From: Mycolicibacterium cosmeticum
GTDB taxonomy: Bacteria > Actinomycetota > Actinomycetes > Mycobacteriales > Mycobacteriaceae
DNA length: 64,000 nt
Assembly: GCA_016197365.1 (NCBI GenBank)
Contig: JACPVS010000013.1
Location: forward strand, 1 to 64,000
Direction of reading: 5' to 3'
Both the position numbers and the translations under genes were made by a program. Of the stretch, positions 23,675-32,712 are shown in pieces. The notes beneath the pieces are model-generated. The model was given only the letters and a program-made list of their open reading frames with translations. It was not told the origin of the DNA and searched no databases. Numbering within the stretch: the first letter of the stretch is position 1; each line of letters starts with the position of its first letter.

Positions 23675-26002
23675 ATGTCTGAAGCCACTGCAGTTCCGGT
23701 GTTGTTCGTCAGCGAGCCGATCGTGCTGCCCGGCATGGTCGTGCCGATCGAACTGGACGACGCCGCACGCGCCGCGGTCGATGCCGCGCAAGCAAGCCAG
23801 TCCGGCAAGTTGCTGATCGCGCCGCGCCTGGATGATCGCTACCCCACCTACGGCGTCATCGCGTCCATCGTGCAGGTCGGTCGCGCCCCCAGTGGCGGCG
23901 CAGCTGCCGTCGTGCGTGGTGAGCGCCGCGCACATATCGGCTCCGGCACCACCGGCCCCGGTGCGGCGCTCTGGGTCGAGGTCGAAGAAGCCGCGGAGGC
24001 CGACGTCACCGAGGACACCAAAACCCTTGCCGCCGAATACAAGAAGCTGGTGCTGGCGATGCTGCAGCGCCGCGAGGCGTGGCAGATTGTGGACGTGGTC
24101 AACAAGATCACCGATCCGTCACAGCTGGCCGACACCGCGGGATACGCCTCGTACCTGACCGACGTGCAGCGGCGCGAGCTGCTGGAGACCGAGGACGTGA
24201 CCGCGCGGTTGCGTCAACTCATCGACTGGACGGGTGAACACCTGGCCGAGGTCGAGGTCAACGACAAGATCGCCGAAGACGTCCGCGAGGGAATGGACAA
24301 GCAGCAGAAGGAATTCCTGCTGCGCCAGCAGCTCAACGCCATCCGCAAGGAATTGGGCGAATTGGGTCCCGACGGGTCTGGAGAAGAAGCTGACTACCGG
24401 TCCAGAGTCGAGGCCGCCGACCTGCCGGAGAAGGTGCGCGAAGCCGCGCTGCGCGAGGTCGGCAAGCTGGAACGCTCCAGCGATCAGAGCCCCGAGGGCG
24501 GCTGGATCCGCACCTGGCTGGACACCGTCCTGGAACTGCCGTGGAACGTGACGACCGAAGATTCCGCGGACCTCACAGCGGCCCGCGAGATCCTGGACGC
24601 CGACCACCACGGTCTGGACGACGTCAAGGACCGCATCGTCGAGTACCTCGCGGTCCGCGCTCGTCGCGCCCAGCGCAACATGTCCGTCGTCGGTGGACGC
24701 GGTTCCGGCGCCGTCATGGTGCTGGCCGGCCCTCCCGGTGTCGGTAAGACCTCGCTGGGTGAATCCGTGGCACGGGCATTGGGCCGCAAGTTCGTTCGCG
24801 TCGCCCTGGGCGGTGTGCGGGACGAGGCCGAGATCCGCGGACACCGTCGCACCTACGTCGGCGCGCTGCCGGGCCGCATCGTGCGGGCCATCGGCGAGGC
24901 CGGCTCGATGAATCCCGTCGTGCTGCTCGACGAGATCGACAAGGTGGGTTCGGACTACCGTGGCGATCCGTCCTCGGCGCTGCTCGAGGTGCTGGACCCG
25001 GCGCAGAACCACACGTTCCGCGACCACTACCTGGAGCTGGACCTGGACCTGTCCGACGTCGTGTTCCTGGCGACGGCCAACGTCATCGAGAACATCCCGT
25101 CGGCCCTGCTGGACCGCATGGAACTGATCCAGATCGACGGCTACACCGAGGACGACAAGGTCGCCATCGCGCGCGACTACCTGTTGCCCCGGCAGGCCGA
25201 ACGTGCGGCGTTGACGTCTGAGGAGGTGACGCTGACCGACGCTGCGTTGCGCAAGATCGCGGCGGACTACACCCGCGAACCGGGTGTGCGGCAGTTCGAG
25301 CGACTGCTGGCCAAGGCGTTGCGAAAGGTCACGACGAAGCTGGCCGCCTCGGCTGAGCCGTTGGAGATCGACGAGCCGGATCTGGTTGAGTACCTGGGCC
25401 GTCCGCGCTTCACACCGGACTCCGACGAGCGCACCGCGGTGCCCGGTGTGGCGACCGGTCTGGCCGTCACGGGCCTGGGCGGCGATGTGCTCTACATCGA
25501 GGCCGGGTCGGTCGACGCCGAGCCGGGGCTCAAGCTCACGGGCCAGCTGGGTGACGTCATGAAGGAGTCCGCGCAGATCGCGCTGTCCTACGTGCGTGCC
25601 CACGCCGAACAGCTGGGTGTCGATCCGAAGGCGCTGGACCGGCAGATCCACGTGCACGTGCCCGCGGGCGCGGTGCCCAAGGACGGTCCGTCGGCAGGTG
25701 TGACGATGGTGACCGCACTGGTCTCCATGGCCACCGGACGCCAGGTCCGCGGCGATGTCGGCATGACCGGTGAGGTCACCCTCAACGGCCGGGTGCTGCC
25801 CATCGGCGGCGTCAAGCAGAAACTGCTTGCGGCGCAGCGGGCCGGGCTGAAGACCGTCTTCATCCCGCAACGCAACGAGCCCGACCTGGACGAGGTTCCG
25901 GCCGAGGTGCTGGCGGAGCTTGAGGTCAGGCCGATGACCGATGTCGCAGAGATCGTCGCGCTGGCGCTGGAGCCCGTCGCCGCGGCCACCCAAGCCGCCT
26001 AG
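23675..26002 (+). CDS. lon: ATP-dependent protease Lon
   Basis: A 775-residue endopeptidase La of normal length. The N-terminal substrate domain (1-200) and coiled-coil (about 210-270) are followed by the AAA+ module: Walker A GPPGVGKTS with K358, and Walker B VVLLDEIDK. The C-terminal protease domain has the Ser-Lys dyad S673 (KDGPSAG) and K714 (GGVKQK). It degrades damaged and regulatory proteins in the cytosol, for example under heat stress. The start is ATG 23675 with GGAGG 4 bases upstream. A possible HspR-type element overlaps the promoter. M. tuberculosis has no lon, so the gene marks a non-tuberculous species. A very long hairpin follows the stop. Confidence 0.97.
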   Translation: MSEATAVPVLFVSEPIVLPGMVVPIELDDAARAAVDAAQASQSGKLLIAPRLDDRYPTYGVIASIVQVGRAPSGGAAAVVRGERRAHIGSGTTGPGAALWVEVEEAAEADVTEDTKTLAAEYKKLVLAMLQRREAWQIVDVVNKITDPSQLADTAGYASYLTDVQRRELLETEDVTARLRQLIDWTGEHLAEVEVNDKIAEDVREGMDKQQKEFLLRQQLNAIRKELGELGPDGSGEEADYRSRVEAADLPEKVREAALREVGKLERSSDQSPEGGWIRTWLDTVLELPWNVTTEDSADLTAAREILDADHHGLDDVKDRIVEYLAVRARRAQRNMSVVGGRGSGAVMVLAGPPGVGKTSLGESVARALGRKFVRVALGGVRDEAEIRGHRRTYVGALPGRIVRAIGEAGSMNPVVLLDEIDKVGSDYRGDPSSALLEVLDPAQNHTFRDHYLELDLDLSDVVFLATANVIENIPSALLDRMELIQIDGYTEDDKVAIARDYLLPRQAERAALTSEEVTLTDAALRKIAADYTREPGVRQFERLLAKALRKVTTKLAASAEPLEIDEPDLVEYLGRPRFTPDSDERTAVPGVATGLAVTGLGGDVLYIEAGSVDAEPGLKLTGQLGDVMKESAQIALSYVRAHAEQLGVDPKALDRQIHVHVPAGAVPKDGPSAGVTMVTALVSMATGRQVRGDVGMTGEVTLNGRVLPIGGVKQKLLAAQRAGLKTVFIPQRNEPDLDEVPAEVLAELEVRPMTDVAEIVALALEPVAAATQAA

Positions 26003-26010
26003 TGGCATAA

Positions 26011-26078
26011 CCTCGCGAGCGTGCGTGTTTGTACGGTCTGACACGGTGTGTCGCGTACAAATGCGCACGCTCGCGAGG
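26011..26078. terminator. Long hairpin between lon and the LLM-class gene
   Basis: Arms 26011-26025 and 26064-26078 are perfect 15-base complements. The inner part continues (TTTGTACG against CGTACAAA, then GACAC against GTGTC). It fills nearly the whole gap between lon and the next gene. The right arm ends in GAGG, which is also the first half of the next gene's GAGGAGG ribosome binding site. Confidence 0.75.
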
Positions 26079-26086
26079 AGGAAATC

Positions 26087-27097
26087 ATGCCGCTACGCAA
26101 GCTCGGGTTCCTGACCATCGGTCGGTTCGACGTGGACAGCCCCGGTCCCGGTATCGAGGAGACGCTGCAGACGATCGAACGCGCCGAGGATCTAGGCTAT
26201 GACAGCGTGTGGTTGCGCTGCAGGCACTTCCAACCCGGCATCTCCTCGCCCGTGGCCATCATGGCCGCCGCGACCCAGCGCACCTCCCGGATCGAGTTGG
26301 GCACCGCGGTCATCCCGCTGGGTCTGGAGAACCCGGTGCGCCTGGCCGAGGATCTGGCCACCGTAGACATCCTGTCCGGCGGGCGGATCAACCCCGGGGT
26401 GTCGGTGGGCACCCCGATGCTCTATGACCACTACAAGGCCGGCCTGTACCCCGAATCCCATGATGTGCAGGACTTCTCGAAGGAGCGGGTGCTGCGGCTG
26501 CTGCGGGCGCTGCGCGGCGAACCGGTCAGCGACTTCGAGGGCGTGACGGGTATCGAGCAGTTCGTCCGATCGGTGCAACCGCACTCCGCAGGACTGGCCG
26601 GCCGGGTCTGGTACGGCGGCGGCCGTGAGTCGGCGATCTGGGCCGGCACCCAAGGCATCAACTACCTGACCAGTTCCGTCGTGAGTATCGAGGGCACCGA
26701 GTCTCGGGACTTCGCGACCATCCAGGCCGAACACATCGACGCCTACCGTGCGCACCACCCCGAACCCGAAAAAGCCAGAGTGTCGCAGGGATTGGTGGTC
26801 ATCCCGACCGATTCGGCCACCGACGACCAGATCCGCCGCTACCGGGAGTACGCCGAAGCACGGTTCGAACGCACCAAGACCCCGCAGGGCCCTCGTGGAA
26901 TGCTCTTCTCCCCCGACTACGTCGGCACCTCCGACGAACTGGCCGACCAGCTGTCCGCACATGCCGGCTTCGCCCGCGCCGACGAGGCGACGTTCGCGCT
27001 GCCGTTCTCGTTCGAGCCCGAGGACTACTCGCAGATTATCGACGATCTGGCCGAGAAGTTGGGACCACGGCTCGGCTGGGAACCGACGCGAACATGA
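26087..27097 (+). CDS. LLM-class flavin/F420-dependent oxidoreductase
   Basis: A 336-residue luciferase-like monooxygenase-fold protein. The early strand KLGFLTIGRFD, the helix region ERAEDLGYDSVWLRCRHFQ and the segment PVRLAEDLATVDILSGGR follow the family pattern. Mycobacterial members usually use F420 or FMN; the cofactor cannot be fixed from sequence. The ATG at 26087 has a strong GAGGAGG 6 bases upstream that is partly inside the long hairpin, so translation may be structure-dependent. It is convergent with the GlxA-type regulator, with only 4 bases between stops. The substrate is unknown. Confidence 0.85.
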   Translation: MPLRKLGFLTIGRFDVDSPGPGIEETLQTIERAEDLGYDSVWLRCRHFQPGISSPVAIMAAATQRTSRIELGTAVIPLGLENPVRLAEDLATVDILSGGRINPGVSVGTPMLYDHYKAGLYPESHDVQDFSKERVLRLLRALRGEPVSDFEGVTGIEQFVRSVQPHSAGLAGRVWYGGGRESAIWAGTQGINYLTSSVVSIEGTESRDFATIQAEHIDAYRAHHPEPEKARVSQGLVVIPTDSATDDQIRRYREYAEARFERTKTPQGPRGMLFSPDYVGTSDELADQLSAHAGFARADEATFALPFSFEPEDYSQIIDDLAEKLGPRLGWEPTRT

Positions 27098-27101
27098 CTG
27101 T

Positions 27102-28070
27102 TCACGTCGTCGAGGATGCGTCATAACTCATGCGATACGTGTGCGGCGGAACGCCGACGCTGCGCACGAAGTGATAACGAAACGAGGCGTGCGACGCGAA
27201 TCCGGCCTGCTCGGCGATTCTGTCCATCGGCAGGCGGGTGGACTCGAGCAGCCGGCGTGCTCTGTCGATGCGAACCTGCAGGAGCAGTTGCAGGGGTGTG
27301 GTGCCCAGGCGTGCACGGAAATGCCGATTGAGACTGCGCACGCTCGTTGATGCGTGCCGGGCGATGCTGGAGAGATCCAGAGGTTCATGCGCGTGCTTCT
27401 CGATCCACTCCACGATCGCCTGCAAGGAATCATCTTCCGGCCGTGTCGATTCGGCGTAGGGAGACTGACCGCCTTCGCGCCAACTCGGCAAGACCAGGCG
27501 CCGCGCGGTCCGGTCGGCGAGCTCGGGTCCGGCGTTCTGACGGATCAGGTGCAGGCACAGGTCAAGCCCTGCAGCTACACCGGCCGATGTCAGGATCCCA
27601 CCGTCGTCGATGAACATGGCAGCTGCGTCGACCTCGACGTCGGGGTGGCGGCGCGCCAACGCGTCGGCCCACTGCCAGTGCGTGGTGACCCGCCGGCCGT
27701 CGAGCAGGCCGCTCGCGGCCAGTGTGAAAGCTCCGACACAGATGGAAGCGATGCGTGCGCCGGCAGCATGCGCCGCTCGCAAGACTTCGATCACGTCGTG
27801 GGTGGGTGGTGCCAGAAAGTCTTGCTTGCCGGGCACGATCACCACGTCCGCGGCGATTGCCCCATCGAGACCGAAAGGCGTTCGGATCTCAACGGCGCCC
27901 CACTCAAGAGTGGTGGTCACGGCTCGGTCCGCGGCACAGATTCGCACGTCGTAGGGCACATCGCCGCCGCCGGTCTCGGCCAACGCCACGTTGGCCATGC
28001 CGAAGACCTGCCCGGGAATCATCAGTTCGAAGCCCAACACCTGCTCATACCCGAGCACAGCGATGATCAT
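27102..28070 (-). CDS. GlxA-type AraC regulator with DJ-1/PfpI domain
   Basis: A 322-residue protein. Residues 1-175 form a DJ-1/PfpI-like domain, with the nucleophile-elbow region ASICVGAFTLAASGLL carrying a Cys. Residues 225-315 form an AraC-type pair of helix-turn-helix motifs, with HASTSVRSLNRHFRARLGTTP in the first and the typical signature AEQAGFASHASFRYHF in the second. Such proteins act as transcription activators whose DJ-1 domain senses small nitrogenous or reactive compounds. It is divergent from an HD-domain hydrolase, with palindromes in the shared promoter. It probably controls that gene and perhaps its own. Confidence 0.9.
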   Translation of the reverse strand: MIIAVLGYEQVLGFELMIPGQVFGMANVALAETGGGDVPYDVRICAADRAVTTTLEWGAVEIRTPFGLDGAIAADVVIVPGKQDFLAPPTHDVIEVLRAAHAAGARIASICVGAFTLAASGLLDGRRVTTHWQWADALARRHPDVEVDAAAMFIDDGGILTSAGVAAGLDLCLHLIRQNAGPELADRTARRLVLPSWREGGQSPYAESTRPEDDSLQAIVEWIEKHAHEPLDLSSIARHASTSVRSLNRHFRARLGTTPLQLLLQVRIDRARRLLESTRLPMDRIAEQAGFASHASFRYHFVRSVGVPPHTYRMSYDASSTT

Positions 28071-28089
28071 GGCCAGATCTTAGCAAGAT

Positions 28090-28105
28090 GTGGCTATCTA
28101 GCCAC
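28090..28105. promoter_or_regulatory. Palindromic operator in the GlxA/HD-hydrolase promoter
   Basis: GTGGCTATCTAGCCAC is a perfect 7-base inverted repeat around TC. Just beside it, ATCTTAGCAAGAT (28077-28089) is a second inverted repeat with 5-base arms. Both lie between the divergent starts at 28070 and 28168. Confidence 0.55.
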
Positions 28106-28167
28106 TAGCGGCGATGCTTCGCGCACCCCAGAGTTGAGGAACACCACCGATCGATGAAGGGCCGCAC

Positions 28168-28854
28168 ATGACAAGCCACGAGGACGCCGCCGCCGCACGG
28201 TTCGGACTACCCGACTCCCCGGTCGCGGTCGCGGCCCGCGTTCTGGTTCGCGACGTGTCCCCCGAGTTCGTCTACAACCACGCGGTCCGTAGCTATCTGT
28301 TCGCACGCGAATTGTCCGTAGCCGACGGCACCCCCGACTGCCGCGACGACGAATTGCTGTTCCTCACATGCGTCCTGCACGATCTGGGCGCCACCGAATA
28401 CGCAAACACCGATCAACGGTTCGAGTTGGACGGCGCGGATGCCGCGGCTCAGTTCCTCGAAGAGCATGGCGTGGACGCCGCCCGGGTCGAGACCGCCTGG
28501 ACGGCAATCGCATTGCACACCAGTGTCGGGTTGGCCCACCGGTTCGGCCCCCTCGCCGCGATGGCGCACATGGGTATCGGGACCGACATCGTCGGCAGCC
28601 ACGTTCAGCAACTGCCGCAAGGATTCGCCGATCGCGTGCACGCCGCCTGGCCCCGTCATGATTTGGGTTATGCGCTCGCGGCCGTCATCGCCGATCAGGC
28701 GCAGCTCAACCCCGCCAAAGCGCCGCCGATGACCCTTCCTGACCACTTTCGTCGACTGATGTATCCGGCGCAGCCGGCCATGAACTGGTTCGACGCTGTC
28801 GATACCGCAGGCTGGAACGACCGCCCGGTCGCTGTGCGCGAAAGTCTGTCGTGA
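28168..28854 (+). CDS. HD-domain metal-dependent hydrolase (cyanamide hydratase-like)
   Basis: A 228-residue soluble protein. The HD-family metal ligands are visible: H38 in YNHAVRSY, the HD pair in TCVLHDLG (about 72-75) and a later conserved His in ALHTSVG and AHMGIGTD. The pattern FVYNHAVRSYLFAREL, with the segment RFELDGADAAAQFL, resembles the HD subgroup that includes cyanamide hydratases. Phosphohydrolase or hydratase activity is possible. It is divergent from a GlxA-type regulator, with strong palindromes between, and 76 bases precede an MBL-fold hydrolase in the same direction. Confidence 0.8.
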   Translation: MTSHEDAAAARFGLPDSPVAVAARVLVRDVSPEFVYNHAVRSYLFARELSVADGTPDCRDDELLFLTCVLHDLGATEYANTDQRFELDGADAAAQFLEEHGVDAARVETAWTAIALHTSVGLAHRFGPLAAMAHMGIGTDIVGSHVQQLPQGFADRVHAAWPRHDLGYALAAVIADQAQLNPAKAPPMTLPDHFRRLMYPAQPAMNWFDAVDTAGWNDRPVAVRESLS

Positions 28855-28930
28855 AGCGCACGCACTCAATACGCAAAGTCGTTCCCGCCAAGGACAATAG
28901 CCTTGCGGACTCCCCGTTGAGGAAGATGCC

Positions 28931-29665
28931 ATGAAGACCAAGATCGTCAAGATTCCCGTTCTCGGTGACCACCTGGTCAACGCATATCTGCTCATCGGTC
29001 GGCGACCGATTCTCGTCGACTGCGGCATGCCCACGAGCGGTGATCGCATCTGGAATGGCAACACCGCGGCGGGCGTCGACCCGACCGATCTGGAAATGAT
29101 CGTCGTCACCCATGGGCACGTTGATCATTTCGGCGCCGCCGCCGAGCTTCAAGCCCGCACCGGCGCTCCCGTCGCAGCACACGTAGGCGACCTTCCGACG
29201 TATCTCGCCGGACATTCCGATCGTGCGCAGCGCCAGCCGATCGGTGTGTTCGGACACCTTTTCACGCGAACTCCGCCGCCGAATGATGTCACCCGTCCGT
29301 TGCACCCCGACCTCGTCCTCGACGGCGAGTACCGCCTTGACGAGCGCGGCATCGACGGGCGCGTCATCCATACCCCCGGCCACACTGCTGGATCGATATC
29401 GGTGCTGCTCGATCAGGGCGACCTGATCGCCGGAGACATGCTCACGGGCGGTTTCCTGGGCTTGCTGCAATATCGCCCGTCCAATCCACCCTTCCACGAC
29501 AACCCTTCGCAAGCCCTCGACAGTCTGCAGGCTGCGCTGAACCTCGGGCCGCACACCCTGCATATCGGACATGGTGGCCCCATGCCCGCCGCCAAAGTGC
29601 AACGGTGGCTTGATCGACAACTGGCCAAACGCTCGCACGGCGGACTGGATCGGGAATCGGCCTGA
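28931..29665 (+). CDS. MBL-fold metallo-hydrolase
   Basis: A 244-residue metallo-beta-lactamase-fold protein. The zinc motif THGHVDHFG starts at residue 59. Later ligands are the His of HTPGHTAG, the Asp of LIAGDML and the His in LHIGHGGP, so the set is complete. The type is close to glyoxalase II-like, lactonase or thioesterase hydrolases; no signal peptide. It follows the HD-domain hydrolase with a 76-base gap that may hold its own promoter. The substrate is unknown. Confidence 0.88.
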   Translation: MKTKIVKIPVLGDHLVNAYLLIGRRPILVDCGMPTSGDRIWNGNTAAGVDPTDLEMIVVTHGHVDHFGAAAELQARTGAPVAAHVGDLPTYLAGHSDRAQRQPIGVFGHLFTRTPPPNDVTRPLHPDLVLDGEYRLDERGIDGRVIHTPGHTAGSISVLLDQGDLIAGDMLTGGFLGLLQYRPSNPPFHDNPSQALDSLQAALNLGPHTLHIGHGGPMPAAKVQRWLDRQLAKRSHGGLDRESA

Positions 29666-29723
29666 TCCCCCGCTCACTCGAACGCGTGGCCTCGACCGTT
29701 CAGCAACCCTAGACTCGTGTTCC

Positions 29724-30110
29724 ATGGTGGCCAACACCCTCAAACGCCGCATCGTGCACACCGTCCAGCGCCACGTCCTCAACCCCGTGGGCAGGCGACT
29801 CCCGGTGACCATGCTGGAAACCACGGGCCGCAAGTCGGGCCAGCCGCGGCGTACCGCCGTCGGCGGGCGCGTCATCGACGGCGCCTTCTGGCTGGTTTCC
29901 GAACACGGCACCGACTCCGACTATGTGAAGAACATCAAGGCTGATCCCGCAGTCCGCGTTCGCCTGCACGGCCGCTGGCGGACCGGCACCGCGCACCTGC
30001 TGCCCGACGACGACGCCGTCGCGCGGCTGGCCAGTCTGCCGCAGCTCAACAGTGCGGTGGTGCGGGTGGTGGGCAGCGATCTGCTGACCATCCGCATCGA
30101 CCTCGTTTGA
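29724..30110 (+). CDS. Deazaflavin (F420)-dependent nitroreductase-family protein
   Basis: A 128-residue protein of the Ddn/FDOR split-barrel group. The hallmark segment TTGRKSGQPRRT (about 33-44) binds the deazaflavin phosphate tail, and the later WLVSEHGTDSDYVKNIKADPAVRVRLHG is typical of the family. Members reduce or oxidise quinones and nitro compounds with F420H2; the natural substrate here is unknown. The ATG at 29724 is the only well-placed start. It ends 1 base before the TfoX-domain gene, so they are co-transcribed. Confidence 0.88.
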   Translation: MVANTLKRRIVHTVQRHVLNPVGRRLPVTMLETTGRKSGQPRRTAVGGRVIDGAFWLVSEHGTDSDYVKNIKADPAVRVRLHGRWRTGTAHLLPDDDAVARLASLPQLNSAVVRVVGSDLLTIRIDLV

Positions 30111-30111
30111 C

Positions 30112-30444
30112 ATGGCCTACGACGAGGATCTGGCCAACCGGATCCGTGAAATCCTGGCGACCACCCCGAACATCGACGAGAGGCGGATGTTCGGCGGGCT
30201 GGCCTTCCTGATCAACGGCAACATGGCGGTGGCAGCCAGCGGCAAAGGCGGGCTGATGGTGCGGGTGCCACCCGAGGAGGCCGCGGCGCTGTCGGCGCGC
30301 GAGCACGTCGAGCCCATGGTGATGGCCGGCCGTGAGACCCGCGGGTGGCTGCGCGTCGAAACGGAGGGCGTGCGCACCGCGCGCCAACTGCGGCCATGGG
30401 TGACACGCGGAGTCACGTACGCGTCGGGGTTGGCGCCCAAGTAA
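30112..30444 (+). CDS. TfoX/Sxy N-terminal-domain protein
   Basis: A 110-residue protein matching the TfoX N-terminal domain. It begins MAYDEDLANRIRE and carries the core RRMFGGLAFLINGNMAVAAS and the closing Trp/Val-rich strand. In proteobacteria this domain is part of competence regulators. In actinobacteria it occurs alone with no demonstrated function. It is cytosolic and directly follows the F420-dependent protein gene. Confidence 0.87.
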   Translation: MAYDEDLANRIREILATTPNIDERRMFGGLAFLINGNMAVAASGKGGLMVRVPPEEAAALSAREHVEPMVMAGRETRGWLRVETEGVRTARQLRPWVTRGVTYASGLAPK

Positions 30445-30462
30445 TCCGGGTATGCGGGCGAG

Positions 30463-31098
30463 ATGGCAGACGACGCCGCCACGGTCTCTGGCCTGCTGAG
30501 GCAAGCCGGAGGGACGTTCGCCGACCGAGCGGGAATCACGCTGCGGAATAAGCCCAAGCCGCTGTTCCAGTTGCTCGTCTTGGCCATGCTCGCGAGTAAG
30601 CCGATCGGCGCCGATGTCGCAGTGGCCGCAGCGGGCGAAGTCTTCCGGCGCGGCATACGCACTCCCGCTGCGGTGCTACGTACAGACCGACAAACGCTGA
30701 TCGAGGCATTCGGGCGGGCCGGCTACGCGCGATACGACGAAAGCTCCGCAAGCCGGCTGACCGCGCTGGCTACCCGGGTCCGCGAGACGTATTCAGGAGA
30801 CCTGAGACGGCTCGCCGACGAATCGGGCCACCAGGTCCATGCCGCATCCCGTGCCCTGCAGCAGTTCAACGGTATCGGGCCGACGGGCGCTGGCATATAC
30901 CTGCGTGAGGTTCAGAGTGTATGGCACTGGGCCAGACCGTTTTTCGATGAACGTGCCACCGCAGGAGCACATGAACTCGGCTTACCGGAAGACCCTGCGC
31001 AGTTGCTCGCACTATCCGACGGGCGCCCTGCTCATCTGGCCGCTGCGCTGGTACGCGTGACGCTCGACGATGACCTGCGCGAGCGCGTCGCCGGCTGA
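30463..31098 (+). CDS. HhH-domain endonuclease III-like protein
   Basis: A 211-residue helical protein. The HhH-type motif is in LQQFNGIGPTGAGIYLREVQ (about 128-147). The N-terminal half (NKPKPLFQLLVLAMLASKPIG) resembles the first helices of HhH-GPD DNA glycosylases. The iron-sulfur Cys cluster of endonuclease III is absent, and the catalytic Lys/Asp pair is not clear after the hairpin. A DNA-binding or repair function is plausible, but activity is uncertain. It follows the TfoX gene by 18 bases in the same direction. Confidence 0.7.
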   Translation: MADDAATVSGLLRQAGGTFADRAGITLRNKPKPLFQLLVLAMLASKPIGADVAVAAAGEVFRRGIRTPAAVLRTDRQTLIEAFGRAGYARYDESSASRLTALATRVRETYSGDLRRLADESGHQVHAASRALQQFNGIGPTGAGIYLREVQSVWHWARPFFDERATAGAHELGLPEDPAQLLALSDGRPAHLAAALVRVTLDDDLRERVAG

Positions 31099-31144
31099 CC
31101 AGCACGGCCACACCGAGCTACAACTAGCAGGCCTGGCCTGTCGC

Positions 31145-32620
31145 TCACTCCAGGATGGCGGTGCCCTCCGCGGTCACTGCCACCTTGGCACCGGCGATGT
31201 CCTCGGTGACGGTGGCCGCGGCTTGGGACGGATCGGTGATCACGGCCAGCGCCCGGCTGCCGGTCGGGGTACGCACCGCCAGGAATGCCTTTTCGGCGGT
31301 GTCCTCGCGGGTGAAGGGGGTGGTCCAGGTTTCCACGGTGCCGACTCCGGCCCAGACATCCTCCGCGACCACGGTGGGTTCGGCATCCACGGTCGATTGC
31401 ACGTCCTCCCAACGGAATTCACCGGTGGGCGGTTCGGTGCCGTAGATCCCGAAGCTGTGCTTGGTCAGGTAGCCGCCGTTGGCGGTGATCAGCCCGACCG
31501 CCCCCGGTTGCGCGGTCAGTCGCTCGGCCATGGTCGCGATGGAATGCGACACGTAGTTGTTCCAGGGCCCGCCCGCGAAGGTCAGGCCGCCGGTGACGGT
31601 GAGCGGCCGCTGCGGATCGTCGACCGGCAGGCCCAGTTCATTGGCCGCCACCTGGACCGCGCACGGAAAGCACGAGTAGATGTCGACGAGGTCGATCTCG
31701 TCGACACCGCGGCCGGCCAACTCCAATGCCCGGCGGCCGCCGATGCGGATGGCCGGGGATCCGTCGAAGCGAGCCCGCTCCCCGATCAGGTACGTGTCGT
31801 GGGCGTCGGTCCCCGCGTACGGGAAAACCCAGCGATCCCGCGAAATCTGCAGGTACTCAGCCTTTTCCACGGAGGTGAGGATCAGCGCCGCACCTTGGTC
31901 GACCATATTGTTCGAGTTCATCAGCTTCGTGTACGGCCAGCTGATCATCCGGTTGCCCGGCCCCGGCTGCCAGATCTCCTCGGCAGGCATCGCCGTCCGG
32001 TTCCAGGCATGCGGATTATCTTGCGCCACTTGGCTGAACCGCGACCAAAGTTCACCGATCCGGCGCCGGTGCGCCTCCGAAGACTCGCCCGACGTGATGC
32101 GCAGCGCCTGCTCGAACATCGGATAGACGTACGCGGGCCGGTCCAGCTTGATGCGGATCTCGGCGGGTCCGGCCATCTGGAATTCGTCGTCGGCACCCGG
32201 GGGCGGCGGCACCGACTCGTCCTGGGTGGTCCCGGTCAACTTCTGGCCGTGCGCCCGCAGTCGGGTGCGACTGCGCCAGGTTTCACCGCCCGCGATGAGC
32301 ACCACGTCGTTGCGGCCCTGCTGGATATCCAGGCACGCCTGGTTCACCAGCGACTGCGGGATGTTCCCCCCGATGCTGGTGTAGCGGGTGGCCGCGGTCG
32401 GAGCACCGATGCGCTGGGCCAGCAGCAGTCCGGGATCGCGGTAGCGCCACGACAACAGGTTGACGATCCGGACGGCGTCGACGGCGCGCAGAACCCGGGG
32501 GTCGGCGGCGGCGCGAGCCGCCTGTTCCATCAGATCGACCGGTTCGGTGGTCGCGCTCTCCTCGCGCTGGTTGACCTGGCCGTAGCCGACGAGGACCGGG
32601 GTGCGTGGATCGAGAGGCAT
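31145..32620 (-). CDS. Thiolase-like acetyl-CoA acetyltransferase (Rv1867-like)
   Basis: A 491-residue thiolase-superfamily protein. The N-terminus DPRTPVLVGYGQVNQRE is characteristic of this mycobacterial group. The middle contains the insertion typical of lipid-transfer-protein-like thiolases. The usual nucleophile region is reduced: NQACLDIQQGRNDVVLIAG retains a Cys near residue 94. GLTFAGGPWNNYVSHSIATM is the late conserved block, and TANGGYLTKHSFGIYG carries a His. It probably handles a CoA ester, in synthesis or cleavage of a carbon-carbon bond. Convergent with the HhH-domain gene. Substrate unknown. Confidence 0.85.
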   Translation of the reverse strand: MPLDPRTPVLVGYGQVNQREESATTEPVDLMEQAARAAADPRVLRAVDAVRIVNLLSWRYRDPGLLLAQRIGAPTAATRYTSIGGNIPQSLVNQACLDIQQGRNDVVLIAGGETWRSRTRLRAHGQKLTGTTQDESVPPPPGADDEFQMAGPAEIRIKLDRPAYVYPMFEQALRITSGESSEAHRRRIGELWSRFSQVAQDNPHAWNRTAMPAEEIWQPGPGNRMISWPYTKLMNSNNMVDQGAALILTSVEKAEYLQISRDRWVFPYAGTDAHDTYLIGERARFDGSPAIRIGGRRALELAGRGVDEIDLVDIYSCFPCAVQVAANELGLPVDDPQRPLTVTGGLTFAGGPWNNYVSHSIATMAERLTAQPGAVGLITANGGYLTKHSFGIYGTEPPTGEFRWEDVQSTVDAEPTVVAEDVWAGVGTVETWTTPFTREDTAEKAFLAVRTPTGSRALAVITDPSQAAATVTEDIAGAKVAVTAEGTAILE

Positions 32621-32712
32621 CTGTGAATCTTCCTGTCGGGGACAACACCGAACACCTTAGTGCCCACTTCTATAACTTAGGTAGATAACCCGCGCACGTA
32701 CACTGAGGAGCA

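Noticed and set aside
24119..26068. 649-codon minus-strand open frame opposite lon
   Set aside because: It mirrors the third-position pattern of lon and has no start context or recognisable domain.
32677..32690. TTAGGTAGATAACC between the thiolase and CPBP genes, iron-box-like
   Set aside because: The spacing between the halves is too short for an IdeR box, and neither neighbour is iron-related.
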